A stretch of 54,681 nucleotides of DNA. Origin: Magnetospirillum sp. UT-4. Its GTDB lineage: Bacteria; Pseudomonadota; Alphaproteobacteria; Rhodospirillales; Magnetospirillaceae. The notes beneath the pieces are model-generated. The model was not told the origin of the DNA. It was given only the letters and a program-made list of their open reading frames with translations, and ran no database searches. Where the stretch lies: positions 1-54,681 of the forward strand of contig NZ_CACVCG010000033.1 in NCBI RefSeq assembly GCF_902729435.1, given 5' to 3'. The position numbers and the translations under genes are program-made. Positions 17,178 to 27,300 of this stretch are shown in pieces (the first letter of the stretch is position 1; each line of letters opens with the position of its first letter).

Positions 17178-18440
17178 CTATAGCAGCCAGCTGGCGGTCA
17201 ACGCCAGCAGCCCGGCGGAAATCACCCCGGCCATGGCCAGCAACACCCGCAGAGCCATCAGCCCGCCGCACAGGGCGCCCACCAGCGCCGCCTTGACCCC
17301 GGTATTGACGAAGGCGGCGATGGTCACCGCGGTGGCGGCCACCGCCAGGGCGGTGCCCCTGCCGCCCATCTGGCTCATGGACAGCGCGATGGCATCGACG
17401 TCGGCCAGCCCGGCCGCGCCCGCCAGCAAATAGAGGCCGGTCGAGCCGATCCAGCCCTGGGCCAGCTTGGAGGCCACCATCACCACCGCCAGCAGGGCGG
17501 CGAACTTCACCGCCATGCCCAGCTCGAAGGGATTGGACAGGGTCATGGCGGCCGGCCGCCCCTCGTCGACGCGGCTGCGCCACAGCAGCCAGGTGGCGAC
17601 CAGCCCGGCCGCCGCCATCGCCCCCAGGATGGGCGCCACCCGGTACCCGAGCGGCTGATTCAGCAGCAGCACGATCACCCCCAGGCGCACGTACATGGTG
17701 GTGTTGGCCAGCACCGTGCCGGCCGCCAGCAGGGCCTGCATGCCGGGGCTCTGCTTGCCCATGCGGGCGAAGGACACGGTCAGCGCGGTGGACGAGGCCA
17801 GACCGCCGAACACGCCGGTGAGCAGGCTGCCGATGCGCGGCCCGGCGATCTTGATGGCGAAATAGCCGACGAACGAGATGGCCGCCACCATCACCACCAG
17901 CAGCCACAGCTTGTAGGGGTTCAGCACCTGGTCGGGGCCGTAGCCCTGGTCGGGCAGCACCGGCAGCAGCACCACCGAGATCAGCAGCAGCTTGATGGCG
18001 GCCCGCAGCTCGAGCCGTTCCAGGCGCTGCAGCCAGGCGTGCAGCACGTCCTTGGACCCCAGCAGCGCGGTGGCGACCACGCCGCCGGCGGCGGCGGCCG
18101 TGCCCTCGCCCATGGCGGCCAGGGCACCCAGCGCGAAGGCGGTCAGCTCGGCCACCTCGGTGGTGAAGCCGATGCCGGGATCGGGGCGCGAGCGGACCAG
18201 ATAGGTGGCGACCACCAGCGCCCCCATGGCGACGAAGCCGGCGGCCAGCGGCAGCGGCCCGGACTGCGCCGCGAACGAGCCGGCGATGCCGCCCAGCAGG
18301 CCGATCAGGGCGAAGGTGCGGATGCCGGCGGCGCGGCGCCCCTCGGGCGCCTCGCGCTTGTCCCAGCCGCGCTCGACGCCCATCAGCAGGCCGATGGCGA
18401 GGGCCAGCCCGAGACGCTGGAACAGGTCCAGGTGTTCCAT
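17178..18440 (-). CDS. MgtC/SapB-DUF4010 membrane protein
   Basis: 420 aa with about twelve hydrophobic segments. The N-terminus (LGLALAIGLLMGVERGW, then GIRTFALIGLLGGIAG) is the MgtC/SapB signature, and the C-terminal half (SNPFELGMAVKFAALLAVVM ... SMSQMGG) is DUF4010-like. Function is unassigned; MgtC relatives affect magnesium or ATP synthase control, which cannot be transferred safely. GGAGGAG lies directly before ATG 18440. Confidence 0.85.
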   Translation of the reverse strand: MEHLDLFQRLGLALAIGLLMGVERGWDKREAPEGRRAAGIRTFALIGLLGGIAGSFAAQSGPLPLAAGFVAMGALVVATYLVRSRPDPGIGFTTEVAELTAFALGALAAMGEGTAAAAGGVVATALLGSKDVLHAWLQRLERLELRAAIKLLLISVVLLPVLPDQGYGPDQVLNPYKLWLLVVMVAAISFVGYFAIKIAGPRIGSLLTGVFGGLASSTALTVSFARMGKQSPGMQALLAAGTVLANTTMYVRLGVIVLLLNQPLGYRVAPILGAMAAAGLVATWLLWRSRVDEGRPAAMTLSNPFELGMAVKFAALLAVVMVASKLAQGWIGSTGLYLLAGAAGLADVDAIALSMSQMGGRGTALAVAATAVTIAAFVNTGVKAALVGALCGGLMALRVLLAMAGVISAGLLALTASWLL

Positions 18441-18558
18441 GGCTCCTCCGCGATACGGGGTCTGGTACAGTTTCGCACGGATGGACCGGCGACGAAAATC
18501 CCCTTCGCACGCATGGCCGGGCAAGGCATCATCGCGAGTGTCCAGGACGGAGGCGCCC

Positions 18559-19068
18559 ATGTACAGCACCCTGGCGAGCTTCCTCGCCCACGCCGTCGCC
18601 CTCGAGACCGAGGCCGGCGAACGCTACCGCGAACTGGCCGACGTCATGGAGGTCCACAACAACCCCGAGGTGGCGGTCCTGTTCCGCCGCATGTCCGAAT
18701 TCTCGGCCATGCACGCCGCCGAGGTCACCGCCCGCGCCAGCGCCCACGGCCCGCTGCCGCGCCTGAAATCATGGGAATTCAAATGGGAGACGGCGGAGCC
18801 GCCCGAGGTCGGCGACAGCGCCGACGCCCATTACCGCATGACGCCCCGCCACGCCCTGCAATACGCGCTGGCCAACGAACGCCGCGGCTGGGAATTCTAC
18901 AACCGCGCCGCCACCCACGCGCCGCAGCCCGAAATCCGCGACCTCGCCCGCGACTTCGCCGACGAGGAAGCCGAGCACGTCCGCACCCTGGAACAGTGGC
19001 TGGAGGCGACGCCGCCGCCGGACCACGACTGGGCCGACGACCCCGACCCCGCCAACGTGGTGGATTGA
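18559..19068 (+). CDS. Ferritin-like (rubrerythrin-type) diiron protein
   Basis: 169 aa. Helix pairs carry likely metal ligands: LETEAGERYRELA (about 15-27), MSEFSAMHAAEV with His, YALANERRGWEFYNRAA and DFADEEAEHVRTLEQWL, so two E...ExxH-like sets as in rubrerythrin. There is no C-terminal rubredoxin domain. It would handle peroxide or iron. GGAGG precedes the ATG. It is divergent from the MgtC/DUF4010 gene, sharing a 118-bp promoter region. Confidence 0.83.
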   Translation: MYSTLASFLAHAVALETEAGERYRELADVMEVHNNPEVAVLFRRMSEFSAMHAAEVTARASAHGPLPRLKSWEFKWETAEPPEVGDSADAHYRMTPRHALQYALANERRGWEFYNRAATHAPQPEIRDLARDFADEEAEHVRTLEQWLEATPPPDHDWADDPDPANVVD

Positions 19069-19075
19069 CGGCGGG

Positions 19076-19339
19076 CTATTCCCGTCCGCGGTTGGCGAGC
19101 TTGATGGCCAGCACGGTCAGCGACATGGCCAGCGTCAGGATATTGGCGATGATGATCGGCCACGCCCCCAGGATGAGCCCGTAGACCAGCCACAGCGCCA
19201 CGCCGGCCGAGAACAGCGACCACATGGCGGTGGAGATGTCGCGGGTGCTGCGGGTCTTCAGGGTCTTCGCCACCTGCGGCACGAAGGCCAGGGTGGTCAG
19301 CGTCGCCGCGACCGAACCGACCAGGTCGGCCGGGATCAT
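19076..19339 (-). CDS. SemiSWEET/PQ-loop transporter
   Basis: 87 aa with three hydrophobic helices. LVGSVAATLTTLAFVPQVAKTL with the PQ motif, RSTRDISTAMWSLFSAGVALW and PIIIANILTLAMSL are the SemiSWEET pattern, which works as a dimer for sugar movement. The ATG overlaps the stop of the upstream periplasmic-protein gene by 4 bp. Confidence 0.9.
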   Translation of the reverse strand: MIPADLVGSVAATLTTLAFVPQVAKTLKTRSTRDISTAMWSLFSAGVALWLVYGLILGAWPIIIANILTLAMSLTVLAIKLANRGRE

Positions 19340-19956
19340 GGCCCGGCCAGGGAACGGATGCGGGCGGTGTTCCAGCCCTTGGCGCCTTCCACCAGGACGT
19401 CGGCAGCGGACAGGCCGTCGCCCTCGATCTCGAGCAGGACGCGGGTGCCCAGCACCAGGGTGATCTCGCCCGACCGGGTGATCGGGTCGTAGCGCATCAG
19501 CGCCTCGTCGGCGCCCACCTTGACCCGCTTGACGTTGGGCTGCGCCGCGGTGGCGGCCGGATTGGCCAGCAGCGCCGCCGCCGCCTCGACGGCGGGGCTG
19601 TCGAGGATCAGCGAGGCGTTGAGGGTGGATTCGTTGTGCGTATAGGCGCGCGACACCGACAGCCCGCCGCCGACCTGGCCGAGGCCCTGGACCTCGGGCT
19701 TCTCGGCGGTCCAACCCGGCGGCGGCGGCGGCATGGTCTCGGCGAAGGCGCGCCCCAGCCGCTCGTGCACCTGGGTCAGCACGGCGTCCAGCTCGCGCGC
19801 GGTCCTGGGCAGGTCGCCCCTGGCCCACGCCGCCTTGGCCGCGTCGAGGCGGGCCGGGACGTCGTCGGCCGCCGCCGCCGCGCCCACGGCAATCGCCATC
19901 GACGTTCCGGCCCATGCGGCCAGGACCAAAGCCATCACCACCCGCTTCACCGCCAT
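19336..19956 (-). CDS. Exported protein of unknown function
   Basis: 206 aa. Signal peptide VVMALVLAAWAGTSMAIAVG is followed by ARLDAAKAAWARGDLPRTARELDAV, a helical hairpin like a single TPR, and a mixed beta region (SLILDSPAVEAAAALLANPA, DPITRSGEITLVLGTRVLLEIEG). No catalytic motif is seen. It is translationally coupled to the SemiSWEET gene, so a periplasmic partner role is possible but unproven. Confidence 0.75.
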   Translation of the reverse strand: MAVKRVVMALVLAAWAGTSMAIAVGAAAAADDVPARLDAAKAAWARGDLPRTARELDAVLTQVHERLGRAFAETMPPPPPGWTAEKPEVQGLGQVGGGLSVSRAYTHNESTLNASLILDSPAVEAAAALLANPAATAAQPNVKRVKVGADEALMRYDPITRSGEITLVLGTRVLLEIEGDGLSAADVLVEGAKGWNTARIRSLAGP

Positions 19957-20053
19957 GGCGCCCTTCCCGGTATCGCTGCGGCAGCGACCTTAGCGCCGCC
20001 CCGCCGCCGCGGCAAGGGTGCGCAGGGGCGGGGGTTCTGCTAGGGTGGGGCGC

Positions 20054-21286
20054 GTGAACCTGGTCTTCTTCCTTCTGGTCCTCAGCGCCTTCGCCACCGC
20101 CGCCGCCGCGGAATGGAGCGGCGCGGCCGGGGCCATGGCGGCTTTGTCCGACGCCACCCTGAAGGCGGCCGAGGGGGCGGTGCCGCTGGCCCTCGGCCTG
20201 GTCGGGGTGATGGCGCTGTTCCTCGGCCTGATGAAGGTGGCCGAGGCCGGCGGGCTGCTCAGCGCCATCGCCCGGCTGCTGGCCCCGGCGCTCACCCGCC
20301 TGTTCCCCGAGGTGCCGGCCGGTCATCCGGCGCTGGGGGCGATGTCCCTGAACATCGCCGCCAACATGCTGGGCCTGGGCAACGCGGCGACGCCGTTCGG
20401 CATCCGCGCCATGGAACAGCTGGAAACCCTCAATCCCCGCCCCGGCACCGCCACCAACGCCCAGGTGCTGTTCCTGGCCATCAACACCGCATCGGTGACC
20501 CTGCTGCCGACCAGCGTCATCGCGCTCCGGGCCTCGGCCGGTTCCGCCGACCCGGCGGCGGTGGTGGCGCCCACCCTGATCGCCACCCTGGCCTCGACCG
20601 TGGTGGCCATCGCCGCCGCCCGCCTGCTGCAGGGCCGCGCCGATCCGCGCCCCCCACCGGCGGAACCGTCATGCGCGGGACCGGCGCCCTATCCCGGCTG
20701 GGTCGGCCTGGCCGCCCTGCTGGCGGTGCTGGCGCTGGTTCCGGTCACCATCGTCTGGGGCCGCACGCTGGGTCCCTGGATCGTGCCGGCGCTGGCGGTG
20801 GGTCTGCTCGGCTACGGCGTGGCGCGCAAGGTGCGGGTCTACGAGGCCTTCGTCGAAGGCGCCGCCGAGGGCTTCGCCATCGCCGTGCGCATCATCCCCT
20901 ATCTGGTGGCGATCCTGGTGGCGGTGGGCATGCTGCGCGCCTCGGGCGCCATGGCGATGGCGGTGGAGCCGCTGGCCCGGCTGCTGGCCCCGCTGGGGGT
21001 GCCGGCCGAGGCGCTGACCCTGGCGGCCATGCGCTCGCTGTCGGGATCGGGCTCGTTCGGGCTGCTCGCCGCCTACATGAAGGACCCGGCAATCGGCCCC
21101 GATTCGGCCACCGGCATCCTGCTGGGGACCCTCTACGGCTCGAGCGAGACCACCTTCTACGTGCTGGCGGTCTATTTCGGCGCGGTCGGCATCCGCCGTT
21201 TCCGCCACGCTTTGGCCGCCGGGCTGCTGGCCGATGCCGCCGGGCTGGCGGCGGCGGTGGCGATCTGCGCCGTTCTCTTCGCTTGA
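20054..21286 (+). CDS. SpmA-SpmB fusion, nucleoside-recognition (Gate) membrane protein
   Basis: 410 aa. The first half (AALSDATLKAAEGAVPLALG, ALGAMSLNIAANMLGLGNAA, AINTASVTLLPTSVIAL) matches SpmA, and the second half (EGAAEGFAIAVRIIPYLVAI, LSGSGSFGLLAAYMKDP, GLYGSSETTFYVLAVYFGAVGIRR-like block) matches SpmB. Both belong to the Gate superfamily. In Firmicutes they are separate spore-maturation genes; fused versions occur in non-sporulating bacteria with unknown substrate. GTG 20054 is chosen because AGGGTGGGG precedes it; a GTG at 20018 is in frame. The terC-like gene follows 31 bp later. Confidence 0.85.
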   Translation: MNLVFFLLVLSAFATAAAAEWSGAAGAMAALSDATLKAAEGAVPLALGLVGVMALFLGLMKVAEAGGLLSAIARLLAPALTRLFPEVPAGHPALGAMSLNIAANMLGLGNAATPFGIRAMEQLETLNPRPGTATNAQVLFLAINTASVTLLPTSVIALRASAGSADPAAVVAPTLIATLASTVVAIAAARLLQGRADPRPPPAEPSCAGPAPYPGWVGLAALLAVLALVPVTIVWGRTLGPWIVPALAVGLLGYGVARKVRVYEAFVEGAAEGFAIAVRIIPYLVAILVAVGMLRASGAMAMAVEPLARLLAPLGVPAEALTLAAMRSLSGSGSFGLLAAYMKDPAIGPDSATGILLGTLYGSSETTFYVLAVYFGAVGIRRFRHALAAGLLADAAGLAAAVAICAVLFA

Positions 21287-21317
21287 CCTGCCTGAACCAA
21301 AGCACTACGCCTTCGGC

Positions 21318-21932
21318 ATGGATGAGCTTCTCAACATCGAGGCCCTGTCGGCCCTGTTCCAGGTGATCGCCATCGACGTGGCGCTGGCCGGCGACAACGC
21401 CATCGTCGTCGGCATGGCGGCGGCGGGGCTGAGCCCCGATCTGCGCAAGCGCGCCATCTTCGTCGGCATCGTCGTGGCGGCGGTCATGCGCATCGTCTTC
21501 GCCGCCTTCACCATCCAACTGCTGCAGATCGTCGGGCTGGTCTTCGCCGGCGGCCTGCTGCTGCTGTGGGTGTCGTGGAAGCTGTGGCGCGAGCTGCACC
21601 ACGGCGGCGGCAGCGACGAGGAAGAAGCGGCCATGGCCGGAACCGGCCGCACCACCTTCCGCCAGGCGGTGTGGAACATCGTGATCGCCGACGTCTCGAT
21701 GTCGCTCGACAACGTGCTGGCGGTGGCCGGCGCCTCGCGCGAGCACGAGCTGGTGATGGTCATCGGCCTGGCGCTGTCGGTGGCGCTGATGGGCCTGGCC
21801 GCCAATTTCGTCGCCGGACTTCTCAATCGCTACCGCTGGATCGCCTATGGCGGCCTGGCCATCATCCTGTACGTGGCGCTGTCCATGATGTGGGAGGGCG
21901 GCCACCAGCTGGTGGCTATGGCTTCGGCCTGA
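21318..21932 (+). CDS. TerC-family (YjbE-type) membrane protein
   Basis: 204 aa. IDVALAGDNAIVVGMAAAGL and ADVSMSLDNVLAVAGAS are the paired TerC motifs, each with the conserved Asp-Asn in a membrane segment. About seven helices. YjbE-type members are linked to manganese export, but the substrate here is unproven. No strong Shine-Dalgarno is visible, so translation may depend on the upstream gene. The 3' end overlaps the GntR gene by 17 bp. Confidence 0.88.
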   Translation: MDELLNIEALSALFQVIAIDVALAGDNAIVVGMAAAGLSPDLRKRAIFVGIVVAAVMRIVFAAFTIQLLQIVGLVFAGGLLLLWVSWKLWRELHHGGGSDEEEAAMAGTGRTTFRQAVWNIVIADVSMSLDNVLAVAGASREHELVMVIGLALSVALMGLAANFVAGLLNRYRWIAYGGLAIILYVALSMMWEGGHQLVAMASA

Positions 21933-22566
21933 CCATCAGCCAGGGCGCCGGCGGCACCTCCGCGGCCCAGCCGGCGGCCCAGGCGTCGGCGCGCCGCTCG
22001 GCCAGGGCAATGTCGGCGGCGGCCACGGCGCGCGCCATGTCCCGCCCCCGGCGATCGCGATCGGGCGGCCGGCCGGCCCGCTCCGCCGCCACCTGGACGG
22101 GACGCCACAGGGTCCGCGCGGTGCCCGCCAGGACCGGGTTGCCGCAGCCGGCATGAACCGCGTCGAGCCACGGACCCGAGCGGTCGGCCAGCAGGCGCAG
22201 GGCGGCGCGCGCCGCCGCATCCATGCGCTCGGCCGCCAGATGGGCGCACAGGGCCTCCGTCCGGGCCAGGGCGTCGAACAGGTGGCGGGCGGCCTCGTCG
22301 ATCACCACCGCGCCGCAGAAATTGGCATGCGACACCAGGCCGGTGGCGGTCAGCAGGCGCAGCGCCTCGCGCACCGGGGTACGCGACACGCCCAGGCGTT
22401 CCGCCTGGTCGATCTCGTCGAGGCGCAGGCCCGCCGGCAGTTCGCCCGCCACGATCTCGGCCGCCATCTGCAGCCAGCACAGCTCGGCCAGGGTCGGCTT
22501 GTCGGCGACCAGCTTGCGCCGAGCCCGGCGGGTATGAATGTTCGTTGATACGTTGCATACCATCAT
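21916..22566 (-). CDS. GntR-family (FCD-type) transcriptional regulator
   Basis: 216 aa. Winged HTH at about 28-85 (IVAGELPAGLRLDEIDQAERLGVSRTPVREALRLL is the canonical GntR pattern; quoted in parts it shows GVSRTPVREALRLL). The C-terminal FCD region is short and lacks several of the usual metal-binding His, so the effector pocket may be degenerate. Near-repeats GATACGTTGCA and TATACGTAACA around the start region could be its own operator. Convergent with the TerC gene; the target is probably in the 22.57-22.79 kb divergent region. Confidence 0.85.
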   Translation of the reverse strand: MMVCNVSTNIHTRRARRKLVADKPTLAELCWLQMAAEIVAGELPAGLRLDEIDQAERLGVSRTPVREALRLLTATGLVSHANFCGAVVIDEAARHLFDALARTEALCAHLAAERMDAAARAALRLLADRSGPWLDAVHAGCGNPVLAGTARTLWRPVQVAAERAGRPPDRDRRGRDMARAVAAADIALAERRADAWAAGWAAEVPPAPWLMVRPKP

Positions 22567-22787
22567 GGCTTATACGTAACACAGCCATGCTCTCTTGAGT
22601 AGCAGTTTTGCGCCACGCTCTATCACGGTTCCGATAACCGCGCCTTTCTCCTCCAACAGATTGCATACAGAGCGGCGGCGCCCCACCCCTGCACGCGCGT
22701 TCCCCACTGGTCAAGTCGCTGAATTCAGGTGTATAAGAGGCGCCACTGGTGGTAGCCCGAATGTCCCGGGTGGGTTGCCGAGGGGGA

Positions 22788-24266
22788 ATGGTGCGGAACA
22801 GACGTTCGGTCTTTGCTTTAGCGACGGCGGTGATCGCGCTCGGCTGTGGCCTGCCGGCGGCCGCTTCGGCTCAGGCGGTGACCGAGGTTCTGCGCGACCT
22901 GATCCAGACCCACCCGCAGATCCTGTCCAAGCAGAAATCCGTGGGCTCGGCGGTCGAAGGCATCGGCGTCGCCCGCTCCGGCTATTATCCGTCGGTGACG
23001 GTCACCGGCGATTCCGGCCCGGAATACGTCGACAGCCCGACCCGCCGCCAGACCGAAGGCCACCGCTACTATAAGGGGCGCGAGACCTCGGGGCTCACCA
23101 TCACCCAGAAGATCTTCGACGGCTTCGCCACCGATTCCGGGGTCGAGGCCGCCAAGTACGGGCGCGACATGGCCGCCGCCGATCTGCGCCTGACCCGCCA
23201 GTCGGTGATCCTGGAAGGGGTGCTGGCCTATGTCGATGTGCTGCGCCAGAACCGCCTGATCCAGCTGTTTCGCGACAGCGAGCGCAAGGTGCTGGAGCAG
23301 CTGAACCTGGAGGACGAGCGGGTCCAGAAGGGTGCCGGCATGGCCAACGACGTGCTGGCCGCCAAGCAGCGGCTGCAGCGGGTGATGACCGACCGCATCA
23401 GCACCGAAGGCGACTTCCTGACCGCGGTGGCCAAGTACAGCCAGGTCTTCGGCCACGCCCCCGACCTTGCCCGCATGAGCGACCCGCCGGTGCCCGCCGA
23501 CCTGATCCCGCCCGAGATGGAAGAGGTGATCCGCACCGCCCAGGCCGAGAACCCGCAGCTGGAGCAGGTCAGCAAGAAGATCGACAAGAACGCCGAACTG
23601 CGCAACGCCGCCGAGGCCGGCTACTATCCGGCCCTCGATCTGATCGGCAAGGCCAATTACGAGAACGACAAGAACGCCACCATCGGCGTGCGCCGCGACT
23701 GGTCGCTGCTGCTGACCGCCACCTGGGAGCTGTTTTCCGGCTTCAGCACCAATGCCGCGGTGGCGGCGGCCTCCTACGACCACGCCGCCGCCATGGACGA
23801 CCGCTTCCATGCCAGCCGCAAGCTGACCGAATCGGCCAAGATCTACTGGCACCAGCTGGAGACCGCGCGCAAGAAGATGGCGCTGACCGAGCAGGAGGCC
23901 AACCTGGCCGAGGAGCTGTGGGAAGGCCAGAAGAAGCGGCGCGAGGCCGGCAAGGCCACCGCCCAGGACGTGCTCGACGACGAGACCAAGATCAACGACG
24001 CCCGGGTCAAGTACGCCCGCGCCTATTACGAGGTGATCCAGCACTCCTACGAGCTGCTGTTCGCCATGGGCCGCCTGGAAGTGGACAACGTCGATCGCCT
24101 GCCGCCGGCGGGCGGACCCGTTTCCGACGCGCCGCAATCCCTTTCCGTTCCCCCCCTCGCCGCCGAACCGGTGGTCCCCACCGGGGCGCCGGAACCCATG
24201 CACGACAGGGTCGGACGGCTGCTCCAGGATTCGTCGCAGCAGCAGCCCAACACTTGGTACCGGTAA
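22788..24266 (+). CDS. TolC-like outer-membrane factor of type I secretion
   Basis: 492 aa. Signal peptide (FALATAVIALGCGLPAAASAQ), then repeated outer-membrane efflux protein halves: TEVLRDLIQTHPQILSKQ with ARSGYYPSVTVTGDSG, and AENPQLEQVSKKI with AAEAGYYPALDLIGKANYEN, plus DGFATDSGVEAAKY and FSGFSTNAAVAAA. This is the AggA/LapE-type TolC pattern. Start is ambiguous: ATG 22788 has GAGGGGG too close, while GTG 22791 or ATG 22761 are alternatives. It is convergent with the CHAT gene and should serve the ABC/HlyD pair at 31.4-34.9 kb. Confidence 0.87.
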   Translation: MVRNRRSVFALATAVIALGCGLPAAASAQAVTEVLRDLIQTHPQILSKQKSVGSAVEGIGVARSGYYPSVTVTGDSGPEYVDSPTRRQTEGHRYYKGRETSGLTITQKIFDGFATDSGVEAAKYGRDMAAADLRLTRQSVILEGVLAYVDVLRQNRLIQLFRDSERKVLEQLNLEDERVQKGAGMANDVLAAKQRLQRVMTDRISTEGDFLTAVAKYSQVFGHAPDLARMSDPPVPADLIPPEMEEVIRTAQAENPQLEQVSKKIDKNAELRNAAEAGYYPALDLIGKANYENDKNATIGVRRDWSLLLTATWELFSGFSTNAAVAAASYDHAAAMDDRFHASRKLTESAKIYWHQLETARKKMALTEQEANLAEELWEGQKKRREAGKATAQDVLDDETKINDARVKYARAYYEVIQHSYELLFAMGRLEVDNVDRLPPAGGPVSDAPQSLSVPPLAAEPVVPTGAPEPMHDRVGRLLQDSSQQQPNTWYR

Positions 24267-24294
24267 TCCGGGGCGCCTGATCCTTACACCGGGC

Positions 24295-24320
24295 CCCGGT
24301 GATCGCAACCGATCACCGGG
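24295..24320. terminator. Hairpin between convergent tolC-like and CHAT genes
   Basis: An 11-bp perfect stem (24295-24305 with 24310-24320) with loop CAAC lies 28 bp after the tolC-like stop and 8 bp after the CHAT stop. It is symmetrical and could serve both genes; no U-tract follows. Confidence 0.55.
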
Positions 24321-24327
24321 AGCGCCA

Positions 24328-27300
24328 TCACCCGTCCACCATGAAGAACGCCGACCAGATGTAGGGCGAACTCCACTGGCCGATACGCAGCATTTCCAGT
24401 TGCGCCTCGCGCAGCGCCTGGTGCGGCGACTTGCCGGCCAGCAGGCGGCCGTAGAGGGAGTTCATCAGGGTCTGGGTGCCGGCGTCGCTGACTTCCCACA
24501 GCGACGACACCACCGAACCGGCGCCCGCCTCCTGGAAGGCGCGGCGCAGGCCGTAGACGCCTTCGCCCTCGTGGATCTCGCCCAGGCCGGTTTCGCAGGC
24601 CGAGAGGATGGCCAGCCGGGTGCCGGTGAGATCCAGCCCCAGCACCTCCAGCGCCGTCAGCACGCCGTCATTGTCGGTGTCGATCTCGCCCAGCAGCTGG
24701 GCGTTGGCGTTGATGCCGGCGAAGGCCAGGCCGGCCCGCAGCAGCGGGTTGTCGCCCGGTGGCGGCAGCTGGATGTCGCCGCCGCGCTGCAGCTTGAGCA
24801 GGCGCTTGCGCAGCGTGTCGTCGGGCTTGAGGAAGAAGCCGTGGGTGGCGATGTGCAGGAATTCCGGCGGCTGCGACAGCTCGCGCAGGACCCGCTCCTG
24901 GGCGTCCAGCTTGCTGTAGATGGAATTGGGCTTGCCCACCGTGCTGACCTTCTGGACGATCAGCTGGCCTTCCTTCTCGGCGCCCGGCAGTGGATCGAAC
25001 TTGAGGCCGCGCATGCCCGAGGACATGCCGCGCAGGCCGTTGGCCGTGGAGCTGCCGCGCGAGCGCGCCTTTTCCAGCGTGTCCTTGCCGGCCACCGCGT
25101 CGGAATTGTAGTCGGGGCCGGCATTGATCATGTAGCCGCCCTTGGCCGGCGGCAGCTTGCTGGGCAGCAGGTTGCGCGACGAGGTGTAGATGTGCAGGTC
25201 GAGGCGTTCGATCAGATACTTGCCGTCCTCCTCGACCAGGGCGGTGAAGGGCAGGATGTTGAGCATCCCGTCGGGTACCAGATAGACGGTCGCAGCCCTG
25301 CCGACGGCGGCATCCAGCGGCGCCCAGATCAGCTGATGGGTCTTCTGCCCGGTCTCCAGCATGTCGTCGAGGTCGATTTCCTCGTCCTGGATGTCGGTGC
25401 GGTATTTCTGGATGGCGGCGTCGATGGCGGCCGGGTCCTTGTACTCGACCAGGCCGAACACCGGCTTGCCGCCGTCCTTGCGCAGGGTGGCGGCGACCAG
25501 GCGCGGCTTGCCCTGCACCGAGAAGGCGAGGAAGTCGATGAGCACGCCGCCCTCGGGCAGCGCCGTCACCAGCTCGTCCAGGCTGATACGTTCCACCGTC
25601 TTCTGGAAGCGCACGCTGGCGCGGCCCAAATCGCCCTGCAGCCGGCTGATGCGCGCCTCGAGCCCGGCCAGCACGTCGGCATGGCTGTCCCGGGTCTCCT
25701 CGGTGGGGCCGGACAGGGTGAGCGCCGCCAGCTTCTTGCGGGTCTCGGTCAGCTCGGCGCCCAGCTTCTCCAGTTCGGGGTTGCGGTTCAGCCGGTTGAT
25801 CTGCTGCAACTCCGAGGCGACCTTGAACAGGATGCCCTTGCGGTTGAGGCTGACCTCGAGCAGGGCGCGGCCGGCGGTCTCGGTGTCCATGCGGGTGGCC
25901 AGGTCCATATAGGCGGCCAGCTCGGGCTGGTGCAGCCGGACATAGCCCTCGCGGGCGTCGTCGCCGGTGACGTAGAGCATGCGGTTGAGGAAGTCGGTGC
26001 GCCGGGCGAAGGTGGTGGCGCGGACGTCGAAGCCGCCCTTGAGGTCGCCCTTCTGCTCCTTCACCGCGGCCAGGCCGTTCAGCGCCTCGAAGGTATAGGG
26101 GTGCAGCGCGCCCAGCACTTCCTCGCCCTGGGCGCGGGCGGCCGCCAGCATGGCCTCGGCCTCGTCCAGCCGCTTGGCGTCGCGCAGCATGTTGCCGAAA
26201 TCGATGCGGGTGCGCATGACGTCCAGGTGCTTCGGCCCCAGCACCTCGGTGCGCGCCTTCAGCACGTCCTTGAACATGGGCTCGGCCGCGCCGGCCTTGC
26301 CCAGCCGATGCAGCGTGCGGGCCAGCGAGTTGCGCGCCTTCAGGGTGTTCTGGTGGCGGGCGCCGTAGGACTTGGTCCAGGCGGCGACGACCTGGCGGAA
26401 CAGCGGCTCGGCCTTGTCGAACTCCTCCTTCAGCAGGTGGAGGTAGGCCAGGTTGTTGACGAAGGCGATGGTGTCGGGATGGCTCGCCCCCAGCCGCTTG
26501 GTATTGGCGGCGATGGCGCTTTTGTAATTGGCCTCGGCCTTGTCGAAATTGCCCTGGCTCTCGTTCAGCAGGCCCAGGTTGTTAAGGCCGATCAGGGTCG
26601 AGGGATGAGTCTCGCCCAGCACCCGGCGGCTGCCGTCCAGGGCGCTGCGCAGGAACGGCTCGGCCTGGTCGAACAGGCCCTGCTTCTCCAGGATCTCGCC
26701 CAGGTTGTTGGCCATGATGATGGTGGTGAGATGGTCGGCGCCGAGAACCTTCTCGGCCCGCTCGTAGGCGGTGCGGAAGGTCGCCTCGGCCTCGGCCAGG
26801 CGGCCCTGCTTGCGGTACACCGATCCCAGCGAGGACAGCGCCGCCACCGTGTTGGGATGGGCGTCGCCCAGGGTCTTGGTGCGCGCGGCCACCACCTCGG
26901 CGGCCAGGGCCTCGGCGCGGGCGTAATCGCCGCGCTCGTCGATCACATCGACCAGATCGCCCTTGGCATTGGTGGCGGTGGCCCCGTCGCCGGCCGCCTC
27001 GGCATCCTTGATCAGGGCCTCGAACAGGCCCTGCGCCTGGTCCAGCTTGCCCTGCTTGAAGGCGATCATGGCTGCGATGGAGCGGGTCTCGAAGCTGGCC
27101 GGGTCGTTGGGGGCGCTCTTGGCCGCCATGGCCTTGGCGATCAGCTCGGCGGCCTTGTCGATCTCGCCGGTCTGGCGGGCGAGGTCGGCGCGCTGGCCGA
27201 AGCAGGCGCCGGTCTTGGGGTGAGTGGCGCCCAGCGCCTTGGCGCGGGCGTCGCAGACCGGGGCCAGCACCTTGTCGGCGTCGGCGTGGCGGGCGGCGTT

